Shown here piece after piece: positions 8,858 through 18,174 of a stretch of DNA of 49,043 bases. Origin of the DNA: Alphaproteobacteria bacterium (GTDB lineage: Bacteria > Pseudomonadota > Alphaproteobacteria > Micavibrionales > Micavibrionaceae). The notes beneath the pieces were generated by a model. The model ran no database searches. It was given only the letters and a program-made list of their open reading frames with translations, and was not told where the DNA came from. Each line of letters opens with the position of its first letter. Within the stretch, counting starts at the first letter, position 1. The stretch covers positions 1 to 49,043 of the forward strand of contig JADLAT010000014.1 in NCBI GenBank assembly GCA_020848095.1, given 5' to 3'. The translations under genes and the position numbers were made by a program.

Positions 8858-9913
8858 TTATTCCGCCCGCTCGCGAATTTCATGATAATACTGCAGATAA
8901 GCCTGCAGACAGGCCGTTTTTGTGAACTCATCCTGATAGCGCTTATAACCGTTCTCAATTAAACGTGCCGCCAGCATTTCATCGCCCAGAATATCCAAAA
9001 CGCATTTCTTTATTGCCGCCACATCATCAATCGGCGCAACCATCCCATCAACACCATGGCGCACATACTGGCGCGGCCCTTCGGCCTCACAAACGATCAC
9101 CGGCGTTTTCTGTGCCCATGATTGTACAAAAACCGTCCCAAAGCCCTCTTTTCGAGAGATAAAAGTACATATATCGCAGGCCTGTAACAACGCGGCGCGA
9201 TCTGTCCGCCAGCCCAGAAGCTTAACCCGGTCACCCACCCCCAGCGCCTCGATCAGCTTCTCAAGCTGCCCACGCTGTGGCCCTTCTCCGGCAATCCATG
9301 CATGAACGCCCGGAAGCGCAGCAACCACCTCAATCAGCGTATCAAACGCCTTCGCGGGATGAAGCCGCCCCAGCCCCAACAATAACGGCGCATCTTCGGG
9401 GGTTCCAAAATCCTGCCGCTGCAACGGCGTTTCCACCGGCTCAACCTCGGCAAAATTATTAATATGAACAACGCGTGATTCCTCAACACCACTCTCAATC
9501 AGATATTTTTTGAGATCCGGCGTAATCGCAACAAAAAAATCCATATTTTTAAAATATTTAAGCTTATACGCACTACCCAGCCGCGCAACATTCCAATAGC
9601 GCGGCGCGCCTATATGCGGGCTCCAGCGGGGGATTTTTTCGCAGGCCCGGCTCATCCAGCCCTGCACAATATCGGGCTTAAATTTACGGATTATGCTCTG
9701 TAGCCGCCATGACGTATAAACATCAATCCTGCCACCGAAGGGCAAGGTATGCACCTTTATCCCGGCGGCCTCCAGCATGGGTACACGCGTTTTTCCGGGC
9801 CGTGTCACGACCTCGATATCCTCGCCCGCATCATGCAGCGCCAGACACATATCGGCAAAGGCCGTTTCCGCTCCGCCATGTTCCGCGCCGGCCATGACTT
9901 GTAATATCTTCAT
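8858..9913 (-). CDS. Glycosyltransferase family 4 protein
   Basis: This 351-aa GT-B enzyme probably transfers a sugar to a cell-surface glycan or lipid. The N-terminal half begins MKILQVMAGAEHGGAETAFAD with the GGAE acceptor-side loop. The C-terminal half has LGLGRLHPAKAFDTLIEV, WIAGEGPQRGQLEKL and the donor-site segment RKEGFGTVFVQSWAQ. The EX7E motif of GT4 enzymes is present as E-x7-Q here, so the second acidic residue is replaced. The fold call is firm; donor and acceptor are unknown. It ends 246 bases from the start of the large upstream gene. Confidence 0.88.
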   Translation of the reverse strand: MKILQVMAGAEHGGAETAFADMCLALHDAGEDIEVVTRPGKTRVPMLEAAGIKVHTLPFGGRIDVYTSWRLQSIIRKFKPDIVQGWMSRACEKIPRWSPHIGAPRYWNVARLGSAYKLKYFKNMDFFVAITPDLKKYLIESGVEESRVVHINNFAEVEPVETPLQRQDFGTPEDAPLLLGLGRLHPAKAFDTLIEVVAALPGVHAWIAGEGPQRGQLEKLIEALGVGDRVKLLGWRTDRAALLQACDICTFISRKEGFGTVFVQSWAQKTPVIVCEAEGPRQYVRHGVDGMVAPIDDVAAIKKCVLDILGDEMLAARLIENGYKRYQDEFTKTACLQAYLQYYHEIRERAE

Positions 9914-9954
9914 GGCCGCCCCCCTTCACAGCTTAAATCACGGCAATAGAAAAC

Positions 9955-10662
9955 TTATTTTTTTTCAGATTTTTCTGATGATTCAGGTGCGCTTTCGGGC
10001 GCAGCTTCCTCTTTTGCTTTATCTGCCGCTTCTTCCTCCTGCCGTTTTTGTTCGGCAGCGTCCTGCTCCTGAATAATCTGCGGGAGGCTGATCAGCGTCG
10101 CCTGCAAAAGCTGAATCATACTGGCTTGCGTCGAATCCATGGTCTTAAGCAAATGCTCACAGGCCTCTTTAGAGGTCACCGGAATTTTTTCGACCTCTTT
10201 ATCCCTGTCTGCTCTGGTTTTATCAATAAATTTGAAAAACTTTTTAATCTCTTTTGGTTTCGCGTAATCCTGCGCGTAAATCATATTATTGATATTGCCC
10301 TCGGCCTCACCCATGACCGGCTTAATCGCCGCATTCCACTCTTCATAGCGCTTATCCAGCGCCGCTTTCATATCAGGGTTTGTGTCCCCGCATTTATTAG
10401 CCGCCAGCCCAACGTCTTTTTGTACCGTCTCCACAACCTTAACCAGATTATAGTTGCCGTAAAGCACGCCAAAATGACGCTTTTCAACATCACTGAAATC
10501 TTTCGTGAAATCTGCCGCAGCTTCGATAACCGGGTTTTTTTTCTGCGCCGCCGCCGGAGCGTCCTGCGTTACAGGTTCCGCCGCCTTCTTCTCATCCGCA
10601 GCCTGCGCGGACCCGGCGGTCAATAACGCACCCAAAATACCGATAAATGCTAATTTTTTCAT
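9955..10662 (-). CDS. Exported helical protein of unknown function
   Basis: The 235-aa protein starts at the ATG at 10662, where a classic Sec signal peptide begins (MKKLAFIGILGALLTAGSAQA, cleavage predicted after AQA). The open frame extends further upstream to 10839, but that part has no signal-like start and overlaps a strong hairpin. The mature part is charged and helical, with two cysteines (NKCGDTN, KEACEHLL) that could form a disulfide. It ends in a Glu/Ala/Lys-rich tail (about 45 residues, EEAADKAKEEAAPESAPES). I expect a periplasmic location; the family is not recognised. Confidence 0.75.
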   Translation of the reverse strand: MKKLAFIGILGALLTAGSAQAADEKKAAEPVTQDAPAAAQKKNPVIEAAADFTKDFSDVEKRHFGVLYGNYNLVKVVETVQKDVGLAANKCGDTNPDMKAALDKRYEEWNAAIKPVMGEAEGNINNMIYAQDYAKPKEIKKFFKFIDKTRADRDKEVEKIPVTSKEACEHLLKTMDSTQASMIQLLQATLISLPQIIQEQDAAEQKRQEEEAADKAKEEAAPESAPESSEKSEKK

Positions 10663-10730
10663 AACTTTATGCCTCTGGTTTGCCGAAAACACGCGCTTCC
10701 TTTCAAAGAAACTACCCCTGAAAGCGATAA

Positions 10731-10803
10731 AAAAAAAGGGCCTGTGTGATTTAATCCGTGAATTTTGAAAAACAAAACCCATCTTCGGACAATCACACAG
10801 GCC
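10731..10803 (-). ncRNA. Rod-like hairpin with U-tract in the 5' region of the exported-protein gene
   Basis: A perfect 13-base inverted repeat (GGCCTGTGTGATT at 10739-10751 and its complement at 10791-10803) encloses 39 bases. Read on the minus strand, the loop can extend the rod with TCCG/CGGA and TTTTG/CAAAA pairs, and the stem is followed at once by eight U residues. This has the form of a Rho-independent terminator, but it stands 70 bases upstream of the gene at 9955-10662 rather than after one. It could be the body and terminator of a small RNA or a transcription attenuator. No convincing promoter was found just upstream. Confidence 0.6.
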
Positions 10804-11100
10804 AGTGCGCATGACATAAGAGGCAAACTGGATAATCATAAAACTTTAAATAGGAGCGGGTTTGAAATAAAAACCATACCCTAATAATTTAACATAACAC
10901 AAAAACCCTAAATACAAAGTTAACAAAAGCCCCAGTCATAATAAAATTAAAACCAGATGACACAACAGCGCGGAATCCCTCAGCGCTCTTTTGCAATCCT
11001 GTGCGTCATGATAGAATGAGCATAGAGCTAGGCGCTTCAACCCGGTAACACCAGCCTTGGGAACGCACCGAAACACCCCTTATCAGGATATCCACCCACC

Positions 11101-11817
11101 ATGCACACACGCACAAATTCAGCCCATACAGACGAACGCGGCAACGCTTTGTGGTTTATTCTGATCGGCGTAGTCCTGATCGGTGCGTTGACCATGATCC
11201 TGAGCCGCGGCGGGTCAAACGTCGAGCAAAGCGGAAACGTAGAGCAACTGCGCGTCAAAAGCTCGCAACTCCTGCGCTACGGCAAGAGCGTACAAATCGC
11301 CATAGAGCAAATGAAACTACGCGGCGTGTCCGAAAACGACATCAGCTTCGAAAACGGCTCTCCTGCCACAAACGTCAATGCAAAATGCACAAATACAGGC
11401 TGTAAAATCTTCGATGCAGGCGGCGGAGGCCTCACCTACCGAAATTTTGAATCCCTGAACGATGCCACCCCTTGGATTTTCACCGGGGCAAATAATGTCG
11501 GCACCACCGCCGGACCAATAGGCACCACCGCTGCCGGCTCCGGAAATGACCTTGTTATGCTCCTGCCCAACACCAATCAAGCCCTGTGCCTGCAAATCAA
11601 CCGGGATTTAAATGTAGGGACAGCCGGAACCATACCCGTTGATTCCACAGGAATCGCCACAACGGCCTTTGATGGCAATTTTCCGGCGGCAGGGCCCATT
11701 ATAATCGACGGAGATGGCGCACCCTTCGAACTGGATGGACATGAGGCCGGATGCTTTACCGATTCCGCGCCCGATCCCGATATCACCTATTTTTATTATG
11801 TTGTGCTCGCGCGTTAG
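11101..11817 (+). CDS. Pseudopilin-like protein, paralogue 1
   Basis: The 238-aa protein has a short charged N-terminus (DERGN) followed by one hydrophobic helix (ALWFILIGVVLIGALTMIL) and a large exported domain. This resembles type IV pilin or pseudopilin layout, but the usual Gly/Glu+5 prepilin signature is not intact. It shares ERGNxL, VVLIGxLT and a C-terminal aromatic-x-V(V/L)LAR motif with the 255-aa protein at 15552-16319. Two cysteine pairs are visible (CTNTGC and the C in ALCLQ with GCFTD). Probably anchored in the inner membrane with the domain outside; function unknown. Confidence 0.65.
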   Translation: MHTRTNSAHTDERGNALWFILIGVVLIGALTMILSRGGSNVEQSGNVEQLRVKSSQLLRYGKSVQIAIEQMKLRGVSENDISFENGSPATNVNAKCTNTGCKIFDAGGGGLTYRNFESLNDATPWIFTGANNVGTTAGPIGTTAAGSGNDLVMLLPNTNQALCLQINRDLNVGTAGTIPVDSTGIATTAFDGNFPAAGPIIIDGDGAPFELDGHEAGCFTDSAPDPDITYFYYVVLAR

Positions 11818-11829
11818 CCAAAACGCACA

Positions 11830-13062
11830 TCACAAAAATAATATCAAAATCCCGGTATAGCCATATAGACGGGCTTTGCAGATTTCTCCCGCAGCATAAA
11901 ATCCGGTTAAAGGAACATCCCCGATCACTTCACGAACCAGACGCATTTCATCGCGAGAATCCTCATCAAATCGGTCAGGGGCGCGCGCAACGCAAGAAAT
12001 ATAGACAGCGCCCTTTGGTGCGAAACTGCCGTTATCACGCTCAACCCTGTGCCGCAACTCCAGCAAACACGTGCTAAGATCACTGTAAACGCTTTCCTGA
12101 TCACGCTGCACAAACATAATGCGCTCTCCGTTCATGACATGATGGGCAATCGTCATTGAGCCGCCATCTGAATCCACACTTCTGATATTGCGCACCAGAT
12201 AATCTTTTTGATCCGATTCCGAAATCGGCAACGCCGCATGCACCTCACCCTTGAATAAAAACTGAAACTCCTCCGGCAGGGCGGACGGATCATAAAGCGC
12301 CGCCTCATCAACCAAAACCAAATTAGGGTCCTTATCTATTTTTTTCATCGCCATCTGGCGCAGATCTTCTTCAAAAACCTCCAGTGCTTTTTGTGAATCC
12401 ATATCGTAAATGGTCTGCCCGTCACATCGCGTAATAGTATGCAGCCCTCCCACGGGACGACAGCCTTGCGAAAGCATACTGGCCACAGGAACATTCATGG
12501 AGAAGGCAGCACCGCTAAAGCCATTTCCGGCAACATCTCCCGCAAAATGCACCCTTTCATGCCGCGAGGAAACCAGACCGCCAACCATAAAGCCACCGGT
12601 TAAGCCCTCAAGCGCCCGCAAATCCATAGCGGGGTCAGTCTGCGCATCTCCATTACCATGAACAAAAACCAGCATAGGGTCGTTATCCGCCAACCATGGC
12701 TCCAAAGCATGTTCCTCCCCGGCCCCCGTTGCCCCCTGCGAGAATGTTTTAAAAGACCCAGGCTCAAAACGCCCGATAAGTGCCGAAATCGCAGGCATAT
12801 CAACAAAGCTTTCTCCATTGCCGCATACGCCGATCGCGACACCGCCAACCCAGTTTTCAATATGCAGCACAGATTTAAACAGGTTTAAAATACTGACGGC
12901 ATCCGCCGCCAGATGATCCGAAATATACAAAAAACCAAAATTAAACGCATGCCCCGGCGTACGCACACTCTCAAGCTTTTCCAAAACGGCCTTGGATGTG
13001 TCGCGCCAATCACTGCCCGAAGCGGCAGCAGAAGCAAATTGTGACGTGCTAAACAGTGACAT
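11830..13062 (-). CDS. FIST-domain sensory protein
   Basis: The 410-aa protein has the FIST_N/FIST_C architecture, a ligand-sensing module usually tied to signal transduction. The N-terminal part carries FNFGFLYISDHLA and WVGGVAIGVCGNG. The middle has the Gly-rich GGFMVGGLVSSRHERVHFAG. The C-terminal part ends with PLTGFYAAGEICKARLYGYTGILILF, the FIST_C signature. No transmitter, HAMP or GGDEF domain is fused, so it must act with a partner encoded elsewhere. It converges on the pseudopilin-like gene with a 12-base gap. Confidence 0.88.
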   Translation of the reverse strand: MSLFSTSQFASAAASGSDWRDTSKAVLEKLESVRTPGHAFNFGFLYISDHLAADAVSILNLFKSVLHIENWVGGVAIGVCGNGESFVDMPAISALIGRFEPGSFKTFSQGATGAGEEHALEPWLADNDPMLVFVHGNGDAQTDPAMDLRALEGLTGGFMVGGLVSSRHERVHFAGDVAGNGFSGAAFSMNVPVASMLSQGCRPVGGLHTITRCDGQTIYDMDSQKALEVFEEDLRQMAMKKIDKDPNLVLVDEAALYDPSALPEEFQFLFKGEVHAALPISESDQKDYLVRNIRSVDSDGGSMTIAHHVMNGERIMFVQRDQESVYSDLSTCLLELRHRVERDNGSFAPKGAVYISCVARAPDRFDEDSRDEMRLVREVIGDVPLTGFYAAGEICKARLYGYTGILILFL

Positions 13063-13207
13063 TATTTTTTAGACCCTTGGTTTCACGCAAATTGAAATAC
13101 TATTGGCATTCAGCAAACCATTTTGCTTAAAATAGCGCAAGGACTGGATATAACTTGCAATACAAGGCAGCATACCCAACGTATCAAAAAAACTGGAGAA
13201 CAAAACG

Positions 13208-13771
13208 ATGAAAATATCATGGATCATACTAGGCGCACTCGTCGCCATCGGTGCCTTTGTTCTGGTCATCTACAACCGCCTTGTGGCCCTGCGCCAAAAC
13301 CGTGAGCAGTCTTTTTCCGATATAGACGTACAACTCAAACAACGTTTTGACCTTATTCCCAATTTAATCGAGACAGTCAAAGGCTATGCGGGGCACGAAA
13401 AGACCGTCCTTGAAAACATAACGGCGGCGCGGGCCGGTGTCGGCGCTGCCAGAAACGTAAACCAGCGCGTGCAGGCCGAAAACGCCTTGAGCCGCGCCAT
13501 GATCGAGCTCTACGCCGTTTCGGAAAATTATCCCGACCTTAAGGCCAACACCACATTCCAGCAGCTCATGAGCGAGCTTTCGGACATCGAGAACAAACTG
13601 GCGGCGGCGCGGCGATTCTTCAACAATACCACAGCCGAGCTTAACACCGCCGTTCAGCAATTTCCGGCCATTTTATTCGCCGGGCTCTTTGGCTTCAAAC
13701 AGGAAAAATTCTTTGAGATTCCTCAAGACCAAAAAGAGGCTCTCGATAAAGCCCCTGCGGTTAAATTCTAG
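13208..13771 (+). CDS. LemA-family protein
   Basis: This 187-aa protein is a LemA-family member: an N-terminal membrane helix (IILGALVAIGAFVLVIYN) followed by a four-helix soluble domain. Family signatures are NRLVALRQNREQSFSDIDVQLKQR, DLIPNLIETVKGYAGHE, and DIENKLAAARRFFNNTTAELN. LemA proteins are thought to be membrane-anchored adaptors; the molecular role is not settled. The ATG has a GGAGAACAAAACG leader. A separate TPM-domain partner gene, often next to lemA, is absent here. Confidence 0.93.
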   Translation: MKISWIILGALVAIGAFVLVIYNRLVALRQNREQSFSDIDVQLKQRFDLIPNLIETVKGYAGHEKTVLENITAARAGVGAARNVNQRVQAENALSRAMIELYAVSENYPDLKANTTFQQLMSELSDIENKLAAARRFFNNTTAELNTAVQQFPAILFAGLFGFKQEKFFEIPQDQKEALDKAPAVKF

Positions 13772-13800
13772 ATTTTAACCAAAAAGCGGATATTTTAAAA

Positions 13801-14775
13801 ATGACAGCCGAGCCTGAAAAACCACCCGAAAAACTAAGAGTGGGATTTATGGGCACGCCGGATTTCGCGCTCACAGCCTTAAAAGCCCTGTGCGCTGCTG
13901 AATATGAAATCATCTGCGTGTATTCACAGCCACCACGCCCCAAAGGCCGGGGCCAGCATATTCAAGCCTCCCCGGTTCAGAGCTACGCCGAAAGCCGCGC
14001 CATTCCCGTTTTCACGCCCACGACACTCAAAACACCAGAGGCACAAGCCGCCTTTAGCGCACATAATCTGGATATCGCCGTTGTGGCCGCTTACGGCCTG
14101 ATTTTACCCAAAGCGATACTGAACGCACCGCGATACGGCTGCATCAACATTCACGCCTCACTCCTGCCGCGCTGGCGCGGTGCATCTCCCATCCAGCGCG
14201 CTATTTTGGAGGGTGACACCCAAAGCGGTGTTACACTCATGCAAATGGATGAAGGGCTGGACACTGGCCCTGAAATCATGAAAGAAACACTCGAACTTCC
14301 GGCCCGGATAACGGCCTCCCAATTGCATGACGATCTGGCCGCGCTCGGCGGTCGCATGATTGTAGAAGCCTTAAAAGAGCTTACAAGAACTGCGCAGCGT
14401 TTACCTTCAAAATCACAAGAAAGCACTGGCGTAACCTATGCGCATCTCTTGACAAAAAATGATGGCCGCATTAACTGGCACAACGAGGCGGCCTCTATCG
14501 ACCGCCAAATTCGCGCGCTTAATCCCTGGCCCGGCGTATGGACACAAAATCAAAGAAAACGCCTTAAAATTCTGGCAGCCACCCTCGAAACAGACGATTC
14601 CCTTCCTGCATTCCAAGAACCTGCTGGCATGGTAATAGACCAACAGGCACGCGTAATCTGCGGTGATGGGAACACGCTTAAACTTTTAAAAATTCAGCCG
14701 GAAAATGCAAAACCAATGGAAGCCATTTCCGCCCTCAACGGCGGCCATCTTAAGATTGGTGATCTCCTCGAATGA
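13801..14775 (+). CDS. fmt: Methionyl-tRNA formyltransferase
   Basis: This 324-aa enzyme formylates the initiator Met-tRNA with 10-formyl-THF. Catalytic residues N116 and H118 are in [18 protein letters not shown] and D154 is in EGLDTGPEI; the [10 protein letters not shown] block starts the C-terminal tRNA-binding domain. Its stop overlaps the truA start by four bases (ATGA), a translationally coupled pair. The peptide deformylase gene def, which usually precedes fmt, is missing; lemA lies upstream instead. Confidence 0.97.
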   Translation: MTAEPEKPPEKLRVGFMGTPDFALTALKALCAAEYEIICVYSQPPRPKGRGQHIQASPVQSYAESRAIPVFTPTTLKTPEAQAAFSAHNLDIAVVAAYGLILPKAILNAPRYGCINIHASLLPRWRGASPIQRAILEGDTQSGVTLMQMDEGLDTGPEIMKETLELPARITASQLHDDLAALGGRMIVEALKELTRTAQRLPSKSQESTGVTYAHLLTKNDGRINWHNEAASIDRQIRALNPWPGVWTQNQRKRLKILAATLETDDSLPAFQEPAGMVIDQQARVICGDGNTLKLLKIQPENAKPMEAISALNGGHLKIGDLLE

Positions 14776-15545
14776 GCTATACCCGCTATAAACTCACCAT
14801 TGAATATTACGGCGAATCTTTTGCAGGATGGCAACGTCAGCCGGGATTCATCACCGTCCAAAGCGTCATTGAAAACGCCATAGAAAAATTCAGTGGTCAA
14901 ACCGTAAAAATCCACGCAGCCGGGCGCACCGATGCCGGGGTACATGCCTGCGCACAGATCGCGCATGTTGATCTGGCAGCGTTCAAAAAGCCAATGGAGG
15001 GCTTTGAAATTGCGCGCGCCATCAACGCATATTTGCGCCCCTTTTCGGTTTGCATCCTTAACGTGGAAGCCGTTGCTCCCGATTTCCATGCCCGCTTTAC
15101 AGCCACCAATAAGCTTTATACATACCGAATTCTCAACCGCGCCGCGCCCCCAACTTACAACAAGGGCCGCCTCTGGCATGTAGGAAGAACACTCGACATA
15201 ACCCTCATGCGCGAAGCGGCAAAGTTCCTGATCGGACACCATGATTTTACGACATTCCGCGATTCAAACTGTCAGGCCAGATCCCCAATGAGGACATTAA
15301 CTCGACTTGATATTTTTGAGAAAGAATGCGACCCCGCCGGGGGGCGAGAAGTCACGATCGAAGTAGAATCCCGATCATTTTTACATCATCAGGTCCGCAA
15401 CATAACCGGCACATTGGTGAAAGTTGGCGAAGGCAAATGGACCCCGGAGCGCGTAAAAAGGGCACTGGAGGCTCGTGACCGCAAGGAAGGCGGCCCCACG
15501 GCACCCCCCGATGGGCTATATCTCGTCAGGATAGATTATCTATAG
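14772..15545 (+). CDS. truA: tRNA pseudouridine(38-40) synthase
   Basis: This 257-aa enzyme isomerises uridines 38-40 in the tRNA anticodon arm. The catalytic aspartate D54 sits in [11 protein letters not shown]. Other TruA blocks are [35 protein letters not shown] and [19 protein letters not shown]. It overlaps the end of fmt by four bases and ends six bases from the convergent pseudopilin-like gene. Confidence 0.97.
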   Translation: MSYTRYKLTIEYYGESFAGWQRQPGFITVQSVIENAIEKFSGQTVKIHAAGRTDAGVHACAQIAHVDLAAFKKPMEGFEIARAINAYLRPFSVCILNVEAVAPDFHARFTATNKLYTYRILNRAAPPTYNKGRLWHVGRTLDITLMREAAKFLIGHHDFTTFRDSNCQARSPMRTLTRLDIFEKECDPAGGREVTIEVESRSFLHHQVRNITGTLVKVGEGKWTPERVKRALEARDRKEGGPTAPPDGLYLVRIDYL

Positions 15546-15551
15546 GATAAT

Positions 15552-16319
15552 TTAGCGTGCCAGCAACACATGATAGAAATGCCACTTTGAATCCAAAGTG
15601 CATTGGACGCAGGCCTGCGGCGCGGCGCGAACGGCCCCTGTATTGGAATCCTGAGCGAAACTGCTAACATCCACAGTATTGGCAGGCGTGTAAAATTTTT
15701 GACTGGCACTGAAACGTCCCAATGCCCCAATATTCAAACAATCACCGGGATTAGCGCCGGATGCCGCCGAACCACCCGTGTCAGTCGGCGTAGCGTTCTG
15801 GCCATTCAGTATGTTAATCCGCTCACAAAATTCTGGCGTAACATTGGGCAAAACAGCAATGAGATCAGCCGCCGAACTCCCCATACCGGGCATAGCCGTG
15901 CCGCCATAAAATTCCCAAGAGCTGCCATCATTAACACCAGCGGGCGGTGATCGGTAGGCTGCCGCGCCGCCGGAGGGGGAAAAAACCTGATCCGATGGAT
16001 CCGCATCGGCTGACAAATTATCATAGTCAGCATTCGCATTTGGATGAGAAAAACGAATATCGGATTCGCTCTTACCGTTTTCCATGATGAAGCGAACGGC
16101 CCGCTCCAGCTCCCCTGCATATTGCTGAACTTCGCTCGCCCGGATAACAAGCGTTTCCGCATCAATATTACTTCCCTCCGGGCGGCTTGTGGATTGGATC
16201 GCCGCTGTCAGCAAGCCAATCAAAACCACCGCGAGTAAAATTATAAAAAGCACATTTCCCCGCTCCGATGAACGATCACGAGAGAAGTCCGCGTGCAAAA
16301 AATATGGAATGAAAGTCAT
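15552..16319 (-). CDS. Pseudopilin-like protein, paralogue 2
   Basis: The 255-aa protein has the same plan as the one at 11101-11817: SSERGNVLFIILLAVVLIGLLTAAI near the N-terminus, a helix rich in Glu/Arg (SEVQQYAGELERAVRFIMENG), a Gly/Ser/Ala-rich exported domain and a closing FYHVLLAR. A C-x2-C pair (ACVQCTL) lies close to the C-terminus. The conserved terminal motif in both copies suggests it is recognised by an assembly or secretion partner. It lies three bases downstream of the D,D-carboxypeptidase gene and may be cotranscribed with it. Function unknown. Confidence 0.65.
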   Translation of the reverse strand: MTFIPYFLHADFSRDRSSERGNVLFIILLAVVLIGLLTAAIQSTSRPEGSNIDAETLVIRASEVQQYAGELERAVRFIMENGKSESDIRFSHPNANADYDNLSADADPSDQVFSPSGGAAAYRSPPAGVNDGSSWEFYGGTAMPGMGSSAADLIAVLPNVTPEFCERINILNGQNATPTDTGGSAASGANPGDCLNIGALGRFSASQKFYTPANTVDVSSFAQDSNTGAVRAAPQACVQCTLDSKWHFYHVLLAR

Positions 16320-16322
16320 CTC

Positions 16323-17834
16323 TTAATTCTGCGGGGCAACAGGTAAACAATCGGGAAGATAGTTACAGGCCGCCAAAGCGCCAGAGCGTGAAAAGCCCGT
16401 TAACCGCGCACGAAATAACCACCCTTGCGCAGTTTTAAGCGGCGCGATCATAGGGCGCACCTGCACGTAGGAACTGGGCAGGCGGCGCATGGCATCATGC
16501 AAGACCTGATCGGTGGCGGCGCGGCTCGAAAACGCACCGACCTGCACCGACCATGGCGCGTCCTGTGCAGCGGCAGATTGCGGCGTGTATGAGGCATCCG
16601 TCCGGCCCAATCCGGAGTTAAATTTATAATCCGGTCTGGTGCCGTTTCCTGTATGGGTAGCGATAGCCAGTAACCCGCTTTCAATACGCTGTGGGATACC
16701 AAGCTCCGCATCCCCCTCTCCGACAACCGATTCCGAGTCTTTTGAAATCTGGGAATTAGGCGCAGAGACAAAGGCACGTGCCCCCGGCGGCGAAGCCACC
16801 GCCATAGCATAGGCCTGTGGTGCCACAACAGGACCACGATCCTCAGGCCGAAGTACGCCCGGCCCAGAGGAGGCCGCAGCATAAGAGTTTCCAGCGATCA
16901 TCGGCTTGCGCTCCGGCAAGGGTACGGAAACATTCTGCCTGGAATCTGTGCCCAGTTTTCCCGCATCGGCAATCAAAATATCGCCACGCTTTTGAGCAGG
17001 CGTACCAAAACCCCGATCCAATAACGCCGCCATGTGATCGTTTCTGCTCTGGGTTGTGCGTCCGCCAAAAACCACACCAATCAAGCGTCTGTCATTACGA
17101 ACAGCAGAGGCTACAAGATTAAAGCCAGATGCGGCAACATAACCTGTTTTCATGCCGTCCATACCCGCATAGGTTTCCATCAGGCGGTTATGATTACGAT
17201 AACTGCGTCCCTGATAGGTAAAATTTTTCATGGAAAAATAACGATAATATTGCGGATAATTTTTAATCACAAACCGCGCCATAACAGCCATATCACGCGC
17301 CGTACTAACCTGGCGCGAATCATGCAGCCCCGATGCATTTACAAAAACCGTCCGCATCATGCCGATTTCACGCGCGCGCCGTGTCATTTTTCGGGAGAAC
17401 TCTGATTCTGTACCTCCAAGATGCTCCCCCATCGCGGCGGCCACATCATTGGCAGATTTTGTTACCAAAGCGGCAATGGCATCTTTCACCCGGATGGTAT
17501 CACCCACCGCGATTCCCAGTTTGCTGGGCGCCATACTGGCAGCATGACTGGACATGCGCACCCGGTCATTCAAACCAATTCGGCCCTGCTCCAGCGCCTC
17601 AAAAACCATAAGCAGGGTCATGGCTTTGGTTAACGAAGCCGGGTGTAAAATCTTATCCGCATTGCTTTGAGAAAGAATCTCTCCGCTATCAGCATCCATG
17701 ACGATAGAGGCATATTTAGGATTCCCCCCAGCGAGCGCACCACCCGAAAAAATAAGAAGAGCGATAAAAAACGCAGCCATAAAACAAGACCATCCGGTGC
17801 GCGCCCGCCAAAAAGATCGTTTTTTTCGGGACAT
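16323..17834 (-). CDS. D-alanyl-D-alanine carboxypeptidase with SPOR domain
   Basis: This penicillin-binding protein 5/6-type serine peptidase trims the terminal D-Ala from peptidoglycan stem peptides in the periplasm. The three active-site motifs are present: S-L-T-K (HPASLTKAM), S-A-N (TKSANDVAAAMG) and KTG (GMKTGYVAASG). A long, poorly conserved linker leads to a C-terminal SPOR domain (APWSVQVGAFSSRAATDQVL), which binds denuded septal glycan. The start is uncertain: I chose the ATG at 17834 with a short GACGAG ribosome site; an ATG at 17852 and a TTG at 17861 are in frame. A signal helix (SCFMAAFFIALLIFSGGALA) follows. Confidence 0.93.
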   Translation of the reverse strand: MSRKKRSFWRARTGWSCFMAAFFIALLIFSGGALAGGNPKYASIVMDADSGEILSQSNADKILHPASLTKAMTLLMVFEALEQGRIGLNDRVRMSSHAASMAPSKLGIAVGDTIRVKDAIAALVTKSANDVAAAMGEHLGGTESEFSRKMTRRAREIGMMRTVFVNASGLHDSRQVSTARDMAVMARFVIKNYPQYYRYFSMKNFTYQGRSYRNHNRLMETYAGMDGMKTGYVAASGFNLVASAVRNDRRLIGVVFGGRTTQSRNDHMAALLDRGFGTPAQKRGDILIADAGKLGTDSRQNVSVPLPERKPMIAGNSYAAASSGPGVLRPEDRGPVVAPQAYAMAVASPPGARAFVSAPNSQISKDSESVVGEGDAELGIPQRIESGLLAIATHTGNGTRPDYKFNSGLGRTDASYTPQSAAAQDAPWSVQVGAFSSRAATDQVLHDAMRRLPSSYVQVRPMIAPLKTAQGWLFRARLTGFSRSGALAACNYLPDCLPVAPQN

Positions 17835-18011
17835 TTGTATGCTCGTCACCATTATGCTCAACTCAATGCTAAAAATTTATGAATTTAAAAACAAAAAACC
17901 ACAGGCCCGGAAGAAGAAATCCGCGCCCTTCGATAAAGATCGATGCGACCTCTATCCATGTTACATTTTTTTAATCTTTGTGTCCAATTTCAACCTTAAA
18001 AAAGAATTTTG

Positions 18012-18084
18012 TGCACTGCAAAAAAATATTGACAGATCATAACAGTGCATGTTATTTCTCCTTTCGTATTGCAATGCAGAAAAA
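18012..18084 (+). promoter_or_regulatory. Phasin promoter region with paired TGC-N3-GCA sites
   Basis: The 340-base gap between the carboxypeptidase and phasin genes is AT-rich. It holds TGCACTGCA followed by A7 (starting 18012) and TGCAATGCA followed by GAAAAA (starting 18070). Both fit TGC-N3-GCA, close to the CTGC-N3-GCAG sites bound by the PHB-responsive repressor PhaR in Paracoccus. Between them is TTGACA (18029-18034) with a weak -10 near 18052-18058. I infer PhaR-type control of the phasin gene; the repressor gene is not in the window. Confidence 0.5.
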
Positions 18085-18174
18085 TGTAACTATATCTCTC
18101 TTGTGTTTTCTGCGTTGCGTTAGTTCGCGAAAATCATCAGGACCGCGTTAGAAAAATTGAAGGATAAACAAGAT

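Noticed and set aside
10663..10839. N-terminal extension of the exported-protein frame
   Set aside because: It runs through the hairpin and hides an obvious signal peptide start at 10662.
10967..10992. AGCGC/GCGCT hairpin with CTTTT on the plus strand
   Set aside because: The stem is only five bases and no gene ends upstream on that strand.
14694..15242. 182-aa minus-strand frame
   Set aside because: It lies opposite truA and fmt, both clear family members; no ribosome site.
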